Below are positions 53,792-61,683 of a stretch of 64,000 nt of DNA, one piece after another. The notes under the pieces were generated by a model. It was not told the origin of the DNA. It made no database searches and saw only the letters and a list, made by a program, of their open reading frames with translations. The translations under genes were made by a program, and so were the position numbers. Location: positions 744,001 to 808,000 of the forward strand of contig NZ_CP047030.1 in NCBI RefSeq assembly GCF_009796825.1. Direction: 5' to 3'. Source of the stretch: Algibacter sp. L3A6 (GTDB lineage: Bacteria > Bacteroidota > Bacteroidia > Flavobacteriales > Flavobacteriaceae). Positions within the stretch are counted from its first letter, which is position 1. Each line of letters opens with the position of its first letter.

Positions 53792-55717
53792 ATGAAAACA
53801 AGAATATATACATTTGCTTTAATCTGCATCGCTTTTTTTACGAGTTGTGAAGATTATTTAGATAAACAACAAGATTTTGAAGGCCTAGATGAATCTGACG
53901 TTTTTGAAGATATTCGTTTAGCAAAAAATGCTTTAGATGCTGCTTATAGTTATTTAATAACTGATGTAAGTGCACCAGGCCAAGGAGGAGATTGGTTACC
54001 AAACATGACGATGGCCGGAGAAGGTTATCCGGGTAGATTATGGCAGACGTTTCCACAAACCTACCCTATATATGCACAAGGAGATTATGTTAGCTTAATA
54101 AACATGACGCCTTACAACGCTAATGGAACTCCTGTAGGATCAACACCAAACTTTACTTTCAGGTATTATGATTCTTGGAAAGGCATTAGAGCTATAAACA
54201 CTTTTCTTGCAAATGTTGATAATATAAATAACGGAACTGAAGAAGAAATAAATGGATTAATTGGGCAAGCTTATTTTTTAAGAGCCTTCTTTTACCACTT
54301 ATTAACAAAACGCCACGGTGGGCTTATTTATTTAAAAGAAAATTTCCAATTAGATAGCGCTCTAGATCACGAGAGAGAATCGTACCAAAGTAACCTAGCA
54401 AATATGCTAGACGATTTGGATCAAGCGACAAGCTTTCTTCCTGTAGCTTGGGAGTCGGAAGATGTTGGACGCCCAACAAAAGGTGCTGCTATGGCGCTAA
54501 AATCTAGACTTACATTATTTGCTGCTAGCCCATTAGTAAATGAGTCAAACGATCAACAAGCATGGATAGATGCAGCAACAGCCGCTTCAGACCTTATCAA
54601 TTACGCTAACGATAACGGTTTATATACAATTATTGATGCAAGTGCGGCAAACACTATAGATGTAGACCATAATGGTGACGATCTTTTTCTTACGGAAACG
54701 GAAGAACTAGAACCTTACAGAAGTATTTTTATTGGACCTGGTATTCAAAAAACAATTCCATCAGAAGTTATTTTTTCCGAAGTAAATCAAAAGTTTTTTG
54801 TTTTCGGAGGAATAATTAGTCCTACACCTAGACATACATTAACTGCTGGCTGGGACCATTTAAGAGGAAATGGAAGCCCTATGTCAATCGGTGCATTAGC
54901 TAATTTTGTAGACAAATTTGAAACAAAAAATGGTTTAACCATAGCCGATGATCCTGATTACAACCCACAAGAGCCTTTTATAAATAGAGATCCTAGATTT
55001 TATAACGCTATACTATTTGATGGTGTAAAAGATTTAATAGTAGATCCAAATGCTTGGAATTTAACAGGTGTTGTTGATTTAGCACAAGTAAACGAAGAAG
55101 GAAACTTGGGATTAAATTTACACGATCCGGGAGGTAATCCAAATTTATTTTGGAGAGTTAGAAATCTTACAGGTCTTCGAATTAAAAAATGGTTACCAAA
55201 TGGAGCACGATGGTCTGGTGCTGGTGGTACAAACCATCATGTAAATAATAATATTTTTAGAATGTCTGAAGTATACCTCAACTATGCAGAAGCTGCAAAT
55301 GAGGCCTATGGTCCAAACGGAGCTGTACCAGGATCTAGCTTAACTGCTTTACAAGCTATTAACATGATTAGAAATAGAGTTGGAATGCCAAATGTAAATG
55401 CGGCTTACACAGGTTCTAAAGCACTTTTAAGAGAGCGTATTAGAAATGAACGCGCTATTGAATTATGTTTTGAAGGTATTAGATATGATGATATGAGACG
55501 ATGGAAAATTGCTCATTTAGACGAAAATAAAAAAGTTGAATTTTTAGAAATGCGTTGGCAAGGTGGTGAATCTTCACTATACCCTACTGGTTTTAGTTTT
55601 GAAAACGTAGAACAAAGTCAATTAACAAAAACGTTTGATGAAAAGCATTATTGGTGGCCAATTCCTAACTCAGAAATTGAAGCTGTACCTACATTTCTAC
55701 AAACAGAAGGTTGGTAA
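53792..55717 (+). CDS. RagB/SusD family surface glycan-binding lipoprotein (first pair)
   Basis: A 641-residue lipoprotein (FFTSC, Cys19), long for a SusD. Family features: EDYLDKQQDFEGLDESDVFEDIRLAKNALDAAYSYL at the start, IGQAYFLRAFFYHLLTKRHGG (about 150-170), the EVYLNYAEAANEAYGPNG motif (about 490-507) and the C-terminal RNERAIELCFEGIRYDDMRRWK (about 549-570). It captures the oligosaccharide and lids the upstream SusC. Confidence 0.95.
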   Translation: MKTRIYTFALICIAFFTSCEDYLDKQQDFEGLDESDVFEDIRLAKNALDAAYSYLITDVSAPGQGGDWLPNMTMAGEGYPGRLWQTFPQTYPIYAQGDYVSLINMTPYNANGTPVGSTPNFTFRYYDSWKGIRAINTFLANVDNINNGTEEEINGLIGQAYFLRAFFYHLLTKRHGGLIYLKENFQLDSALDHERESYQSNLANMLDDLDQATSFLPVAWESEDVGRPTKGAAMALKSRLTLFAASPLVNESNDQQAWIDAATAASDLINYANDNGLYTIIDASAANTIDVDHNGDDLFLTETEELEPYRSIFIGPGIQKTIPSEVIFSEVNQKFFVFGGIISPTPRHTLTAGWDHLRGNGSPMSIGALANFVDKFETKNGLTIADDPDYNPQEPFINRDPRFYNAILFDGVKDLIVDPNAWNLTGVVDLAQVNEEGNLGLNLHDPGGNPNLFWRVRNLTGLRIKKWLPNGARWSGAGGTNHHVNNNIFRMSEVYLNYAEAANEAYGPNGAVPGSSLTALQAINMIRNRVGMPNVNAAYTGSKALLRERIRNERAIELCFEGIRYDDMRRWKIAHLDENKKVEFLEMRWQGGESSLYPTGFSFENVEQSQLTKTFDEKHYWWPIPNSEIEAVPTFLQTEGW

Positions 55718-55777
55718 TCAATAATTATTTAACGCTTTTACAACTAACAGAACTAATTTAATTTATAACAGAAACAG

Positions 55778-58561
55778 ATGAAACTAAACATAACAAGATT
55801 AAATGTTTTTATTTTCTTCCTACTCAATGCTATAACTATAAATATTGGTGTCGCTCAAAACACACCTTTAAATAGTCCAGCAGATCAAGATTCGCTCCAA
55901 GTAAAAAATGATGACGAGATATTAAAAACGCCATTCGGAGTTTTTAATTTAAGTCAAACTACAGGAGCAGTATTCAGAATTTCAGGAGATCAACTGAGAA
56001 AAACGGGAGGAGATAATTTATCAGAAGCATTAATAGGACGTGTACCTGGTTTAAGAATTATTAGACAAACTAATACACCTGGTACAACAGGAGATTATAG
56101 CTATGTATTAAACGGAGGTACGCCTTACGTTTTAGTAGATGGAAAACCAAGAGGCTTATTAGTCGATTTAAGAGAAGTAGAAGAAGTTCTAGTTCTTAAT
56201 GATGGAACTTTTAATTCTTCACTTGGTAATTTCGGTGATAACGGACTTATTTATGTGATTACAAAAGGAGGAAAATCTAGAAAACCAGTAGTAGAAGTTA
56301 ATTACCAAAGAGCATTAAATACAGCCTCTAGATTACCTAAATTGCTATCTGCTTCAGAATATGCCGAAGTTATTAATAGAGTTTCAAATAACGATGGTCT
56401 AGGTGATGTTTATAGCCCAGAAGCTATTGCGGCTTATAACAACGGTTCGGACCCTATCAATTTTCCGAACGTAAATAATCAAGACACGTATTTAGAAGAT
56501 TTCTCCTCATCAAACTTCGCATCACTTAATACTTATGGCGGCGGAGAGAATGCATCTTACGGTGCTTTTATTGGGTATTCTGACTGGGAAGGTTTAGAAA
56601 AAGTAGGATCTAAAATAAACGGTAGAAACCTTAGCTTTAGAACAAAAATAAATGCAAAAATAAATAATTCTCTAAGAGCTCACGCCAGTGTTTATGGTAA
56701 ATTTGGAGAAAACAACAGACCAATAATAGGTGCAGATGACATGTTTTTAAATATTACTGCAACACCTGCAAATGCCTTTCCTTTAAAAGTTGGAGATTCT
56801 GCATATATTGTAAGTAATGACTTTGACACCAATTTATTAGCGGAATTAGAAAATGGTGGATCGCGAACAGATTATACCGCAAACATGGTTTTTGATATCG
56901 GTTTAGATTTCGATTTTAAAGATATTGTACCAGGTTTAAAGTACGATACATATTTAATGATGAGAACGTTTAACACACACTCTCTTATAACAGACAACCA
57001 ACCGGGTTTATATACTTTAGAAAACCTTCAAGATATTACGGGGCAAGACTCTTTAGCTCTAAAAATATATAGAAATGAAGTTTTAGATTTAGATATAGGT
57101 AGAACGAATCAAAATAACCAAAGAGACTTTACCTATGCTGGTAACATTAGTTATATTAAACAAATGACTCAGTCTACTTTAACCTTAAACCTCAACCATC
57201 TTTTATATTACGCTCCTAATAGAACAGCAACGGCTCCAGATAATCGTAATTTAACTTTCAATTTAAATGGATCGTTTGCTTTGCAAAACAAATACATTCT
57301 TTTTGCAAACCTTAACTCTAGCAGCAGTTCTAAGTTTATTGGCACTAATAGGACCAATTTTTTTCCAACTATGGGATTTGCGTGGGTAGCATCAAATGAA
57401 GATTTCCTTAAAAATAGTAAAAGCATTGATTTTCTAAAATTTAGAACATCATTTGGTCAAATAGGTACAGAATATACTGCAAGTACATTTTTATACTTAG
57501 ATACTTGGGCAGGAGGCAGAAATAATGGTACTACATTTTTAGGTACCGCAAATATTGCTCAAAATAAATTTGGATACACTTTATCGACAACTGCTAACGA
57601 AGCTGTCGATTGGATTGTATATAACCAAATGTTTGCTGGTTTTGAATTAAACATGTTTAAAAAATTCAATTTCAGTTTTAACTATTTTAATATTCAAATT
57701 GAAAATCAAATCACAAAAGCTAGCGAGCTATATGCAGATGCTTTAGGTGGAGATGCTTATTTACCATCATTAAATTTTACAGATAGAAGAAATAAAGGTT
57801 TCAATGCTAACATCACGTTTCGTGAAAACAAAGGTTCTTTTAAATATTATGCTGGTATAAATGCTGGATATAATAAAATTGTAGGAGAAAAAATATCTGA
57901 AGTACCATATCCTGATCAATACAGATTACAAGAAGGCCAAGCCGAAGATAACATTATTGGTTACGTAAGTGACGGTCTTTTTACTGCAGAAAATATTGGC
58001 AGCGCCTTACCTCAATTTGGCGATGTACAAATTGGAGACATTAAATATGTTGACCAAAATGGAGATAACGTAATAGATAGTAGAGATCAAAGAGCTATCG
58101 GTAACCAAACACCTAGATTAAATTATGGTATTAATATTGGGGCAGAATATAAAGGCTTTAATTTAGATGTTGTAGGAGCTGGAGTTGGTGGATACGATAT
58201 TAACCTTGGGTCTTCATCATACTATCAACATAGAGGTTTAAGAAATTACTACGGAAGTGTAAACAGTGATCTTCCTAATGGAAATGCAAACCCTCGATTA
58301 AGCACTATTGGTAGCATAAACAATTTTAAAACTTCAGACTATTGGTTAGTTAACGGAAGTTACTTCAGAATTTCTAATGTAGAGTTAGGATATTCTTTAC
58401 CAAAAAAGGGACCATTTACTAACGTGAAAATATTTTTAAGAGGTAATAACTTAGCTTTATTTAGTAAACTAGATGATTTAGACCCTGAAGACATGAGAGC
58501 TGGATTTTTTGAATATCCTTCAATGAGAACCTTTATTTTAGGGACTTCTTTGAATTTTTAA
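55778..58561 (+). CDS. SusC-like TonB-dependent transporter lacking the carboxypeptidase-like domain (second pair)
   Basis: A 927-residue outer-membrane transporter. After the signal peptide (to about NIGVAQ, residue 27) there is only a polar linker of about 25 residues. The plug then begins directly (GAVFRISGDQLRKTGGDNLSEALIGRVPGLRI, key residues near 63-94) with YVLVDGKPRG. The canonical LKD-ATSIYG-RAANG signature is degenerate (LNDGTFNSSLGNFGDNGLIYVITKGG). The barrel ends GTSLNF. It lacks the N-terminal carboxypeptidase-regulatory domain that the first SusC has. It is co-oriented with the first pair (60-bp gap) and followed by its own SusD. Confidence 0.92.
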   Translation: MKLNITRLNVFIFFLLNAITINIGVAQNTPLNSPADQDSLQVKNDDEILKTPFGVFNLSQTTGAVFRISGDQLRKTGGDNLSEALIGRVPGLRIIRQTNTPGTTGDYSYVLNGGTPYVLVDGKPRGLLVDLREVEEVLVLNDGTFNSSLGNFGDNGLIYVITKGGKSRKPVVEVNYQRALNTASRLPKLLSASEYAEVINRVSNNDGLGDVYSPEAIAAYNNGSDPINFPNVNNQDTYLEDFSSSNFASLNTYGGGENASYGAFIGYSDWEGLEKVGSKINGRNLSFRTKINAKINNSLRAHASVYGKFGENNRPIIGADDMFLNITATPANAFPLKVGDSAYIVSNDFDTNLLAELENGGSRTDYTANMVFDIGLDFDFKDIVPGLKYDTYLMMRTFNTHSLITDNQPGLYTLENLQDITGQDSLALKIYRNEVLDLDIGRTNQNNQRDFTYAGNISYIKQMTQSTLTLNLNHLLYYAPNRTATAPDNRNLTFNLNGSFALQNKYILFANLNSSSSSKFIGTNRTNFFPTMGFAWVASNEDFLKNSKSIDFLKFRTSFGQIGTEYTASTFLYLDTWAGGRNNGTTFLGTANIAQNKFGYTLSTTANEAVDWIVYNQMFAGFELNMFKKFNFSFNYFNIQIENQITKASELYADALGGDAYLPSLNFTDRRNKGFNANITFRENKGSFKYYAGINAGYNKIVGEKISEVPYPDQYRLQEGQAEDNIIGYVSDGLFTAENIGSALPQFGDVQIGDIKYVDQNGDNVIDSRDQRAIGNQTPRLNYGINIGAEYKGFNLDVVGAGVGGYDINLGSSSYYQHRGLRNYYGSVNSDLPNGNANPRLSTIGSINNFKTSDYWLVNGSYFRISNVELGYSLPKKGPFTNVKIFLRGNNLALFSKLDDLDPEDMRAGFFEYPSMRTFILGTSLNF

Positions 58562-58587
58562 TTAATGAATGGTAAAAAAATAAAACA

Positions 58588-60321
58588 ATGAAATTAATCA
58601 ATAAATTATTACCAATTATTATCCTGACACTAGGGGTTTCTGGATGTAGTGAGTTTTTAGAAGATGAAATTCAGTATACACAAGAAGAAATTGTTGTAGA
58701 ATCCAGACAACGTTCTAGAGGTTTAATAGACGATATTTATACCGACTATCAATTTAGATATTTCACAGATTTTGGAGTTGAATACCTTACTGATAATGGT
58801 GTTTTAAATTCAGAAGAAACAGATTTAGCTACCGGATATTGGGGACCAACAAGCAACCCTTACAGCTATGTTTGGCAACAGTCTTACAATAACATTAGAC
58901 AAGTTTATCAATATATAGAACTTGTTCACGATACAGGATTACCATTTTTACTGAATCCCAGTGATGCTGAAGAAAACGAACGCGTTTTAGCTAGATATTA
59001 CGGTGAAGCTTTCTTTTTAAAAGCTTGGGCAGAATGGGAATTACTTAAAGTATTTGGTGGACCATCTGCAGATGGAGAAATGTTAGGGTTTCCAATTGTT
59101 AATGGTATTTTAGAAAACGAAGACTATGCCTCATTAAGCAGAAATACATATGATGAGTGTGTTGCCCAAATTAATGCAGATTTAGATATTGCTATAGCCA
59201 ACCTACCTCTTACATACACAGGCACAGGAGGCGATAACCCAGGTTATAGTGTAGAAGAAATAGGTAGAGCGAGTGGCTTAGCGGCTTATGCTTTAAAAGC
59301 CAAAGTAGCATTATTCGCAGCAAGTCCTGCATTTAATCCTTCTAACGATGTTTCTAAATGGGTAGACGCAGCAGAAAAATTTCATGATGTTATTGAACTA
59401 AACGGAGGCTTAAAATCACTTAGTGCTTTTGATTTTAGTAATGATGATAATCCTGATCATATCTGGAGAATGCGTTCTTCATTAAACAACAACACTTTAG
59501 AGAACCGCTTATACCCACCTACTTTGTACGGACAAGGCGAAGTAAATCCTTCTCAAAATTTAGTAGATGCTTTTCCTTCTGCTAATGGGTATCCTATAGA
59601 TATGGCAGAAAGTTTATATGATGGTTCTACACCATATACTTCAAGAGATGATAGATTTTATAAATTTATTTTCTACAATAACGATCAATGTTTCACTTCA
59701 GAATCTTGTACAGATTTTACAGCTTTAGAAACCTTTGAAGGTGGTCAAGATAATTTTGGTGGATTCATTAAAAGTGAAGGCACAAGAACAGGTTATTACT
59801 TAAAAAAGTTTTTGAATAACTTAGATTTCGATCCAGCGGCTCTTAACCCTACCACTACCCTAGAAAAAGTTTATGTTCAACTAGGTTTTACAGATATGTA
59901 TTTAAGTTATGCAGAAGCTGTAAATGAAGCTTACGGACAACCAGATGTTACTCCTGCAGGATTTAATTTCTCTGCCAAAGAAGCATTAGCTATAGTTAGA
60001 CAACGTGCAGGTCTTAACACCGACCCTTATCTAGACGAAGTTTCAGCAAATAACGCAGACTTTAAAACACTTTTAGAAAATGAAAGACGTATCGAACTAT
60101 GTTTTACAGGCGAACGTTTTCATGATTTAAGAAGATGGAAAAATATCGTTAATATTGAAGATGTAAAAGGTGTTAAGATTACTAAAAATTCAGACGACAC
60201 TTTTTCTTATCAAAATATAGATGTAGAAAGAAGAAACTACGAAGCTAAAAATTACTATTTACCTTTGCCATATAGCGAGTTGTTGATAAACACTAATTTG
60301 AAACAAAACCAAGGTTGGTAA
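58588..60321 (+). CDS. RagB/SusD family surface glycan-binding lipoprotein (second pair)
   Basis: A 577-residue lipoprotein (GVSGC, Cys20). Features: YGEAFFLKAWAEWELLKVFGG (about 131-151), YLSYAEAVNEAYGQPD (about 436-451) and the C-terminal ENERRIELCFTGERFHDLRRWKN (about 495-517). It is preceded by its partner transporter (26 bp) and followed closely by the DUF1735-type gene. Confidence 0.95.
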   Translation: MKLINKLLPIIILTLGVSGCSEFLEDEIQYTQEEIVVESRQRSRGLIDDIYTDYQFRYFTDFGVEYLTDNGVLNSEETDLATGYWGPTSNPYSYVWQQSYNNIRQVYQYIELVHDTGLPFLLNPSDAEENERVLARYYGEAFFLKAWAEWELLKVFGGPSADGEMLGFPIVNGILENEDYASLSRNTYDECVAQINADLDIAIANLPLTYTGTGGDNPGYSVEEIGRASGLAAYALKAKVALFAASPAFNPSNDVSKWVDAAEKFHDVIELNGGLKSLSAFDFSNDDNPDHIWRMRSSLNNNTLENRLYPPTLYGQGEVNPSQNLVDAFPSANGYPIDMAESLYDGSTPYTSRDDRFYKFIFYNNDQCFTSESCTDFTALETFEGGQDNFGGFIKSEGTRTGYYLKKFLNNLDFDPAALNPTTTLEKVYVQLGFTDMYLSYAEAVNEAYGQPDVTPAGFNFSAKEALAIVRQRAGLNTDPYLDEVSANNADFKTLLENERRIELCFTGERFHDLRRWKNIVNIEDVKGVKITKNSDDTFSYQNIDVERRNYEAKNYYLPLPYSELLINTNLKQNQGW

Positions 60322-60341
60322 AAAATAATAAAATAAAGATT

Positions 60342-61250
60342 ATGAAGAAAAATAAATTAAAATCGATTACGCAATCATTCGCTCTTTTATTAGTGATTGT
60401 ATTGGGTACTGCATCATGTTCTTACGACGATTTTGTTGAAAATGAATTTGAATTCACTTCTGTTTATTTACCAAAAGCAGAAATAGACCGTACATTTATA
60501 ATGGGCGAAGGCATGCAAATTGGTGTAGGTGTTGTTTTAGGCGGGCGTTTATCTAATACAGAAAATGTAGAAGTAACTTTTTCTTTAGATGATGTACTTG
60601 TAACCGATGCAGGGAACACGGTGTTACCATCAAATTATTATTCTCTTGTAGATAGTGAAGGAAATCCAGCAGACAATAAAATAATTATTCCAGCAGGTAA
60701 AACACAAGGGTTTGTTTATGTAAAAGCAGATTCTATTAACTTTCTTGCAGATCCAGTATCATTAGGAAACAATTACGCTTTAGGGTTTAGATTAGATAAT
60801 GTTGTAAAAGCAGATTCTATTTTAGATGATTTAAAATCTTCTGTAATTTCATTTTCGTATATCAATCAACTTTATGGTAATTATATCCAAACAGGTCAAT
60901 TTGAAAAAACAAACGGAACTACAGAAACTGTTGTTTACCCAGGAGGTATTACAGACGATTTAGAGTTAACAATGGTAGCTCCAAACACTTTGGTTTGCAA
61001 TGGTATTGCAGACTTAAGAGGTGCAGATAAAAAAATGAATATTATAATTGCTGATGATAATTCAATCACTATTGACACCGCTAGCGGAGGCGTTGCGATT
61101 ACCGATGATGGTGGCTCATCATACAACCCTGAAACTAGAGAGCTAATTCTTAATTATTCTTTTGATTTTAATGGCGTAAGTTACGTTGCTAAAGATGTTT
61201 TTGATTTCAGAAACCGCGTAGTAGATGGTGTAAACCAAATAGGCATCTAG
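60342..61250 (+). CDS. DUF1735-type surface lipoprotein (SusE/F-position protein)
   Basis: An approximately 302-residue lipoprotein. I use the ATG at 60342 (MKKNKLKSITQSFALLL, lipobox TASC with Cys26). The reading from 60315 overlaps the SusD stop and lacks a signal-peptide start. The N-terminal domain (about 40-170) has the DUF1735/BT_3987-like pattern: VENVEVTFSLDDVLV-like strands, LPSNYYSLVD, IIIPAGKTQGFVYVKAD and NYALGFRLDN. A C-terminal beta domain of about 110 residues is probably the ligand-binding part. Its place after SusD suits an accessory surface glycan-binding protein. Confidence 0.8.
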   Translation: MKKNKLKSITQSFALLLVIVLGTASCSYDDFVENEFEFTSVYLPKAEIDRTFIMGEGMQIGVGVVLGGRLSNTENVEVTFSLDDVLVTDAGNTVLPSNYYSLVDSEGNPADNKIIIPAGKTQGFVYVKADSINFLADPVSLGNNYALGFRLDNVVKADSILDDLKSSVISFSYINQLYGNYIQTGQFEKTNGTTETVVYPGGITDDLELTMVAPNTLVCNGIADLRGADKKMNIIIADDNSITIDTASGGVAITDDGGSSYNPETRELILNYSFDFNGVSYVAKDVFDFRNRVVDGVNQIGI

Positions 61251-61271
61251 TTTTTACTTATAATAAATATA

Positions 61272-61317
61272 AAAGCCTCTCATAAAGTTTTAGACTTAAT
61301 GAGAGGCTTTCTTTTTT
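61272..61317 (+). terminator. Rho-independent terminator of the SusC/SusD operon
   Basis: A 12-bp stem, AAAGCCTCTCAT (61272-61283) with ATGAGAGGCTTT (61299-61310), is followed by CTTTTTT, about 20 bp after the last gene. It closes the plus-strand arm of the polysaccharide locus. Confidence 0.9.
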
Positions 61318-61683
61318 AATCATTTTACAACAAACTTCATTCGGTTGTGAAGCATATTAATCTATTTTTAGAGTTCAAAAACACTTCTCATTTTAAATAT
61401 TTAATACCAGTTGAAAAGGGATCACAATGTTATAATTCTTCATATTTTAAGTGTATTTCATTTCTTAATAAAAAAGATTTTTAAAATACCCTAAGGCACT
61501 TTTATGCTTCAGAAAAAATGTAGAAGCATATATTAACAAAAATAATAGGCTGATATTTCTGGCGCACCATCAACATCAACCTATTGTTTTCTGTTCAATA
61601 TTAATCTTTATTACTTAATATTTAAAATGGCTTTTCAATCACTTAAATCTAGTAATAACATTCTTTCTTCTTAATAACTCATT
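61318..61683. other. Intergenic region, no gene seen
   Basis: About 365 bp of AT-rich DNA lies between the SusC/SusD operon terminator (plus) and the C-terminal end of the adhesin gene (minus). No ORF, tRNA or clear hairpin was recognised, and the adhesin terminator is not obvious. Confidence 0.5.
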
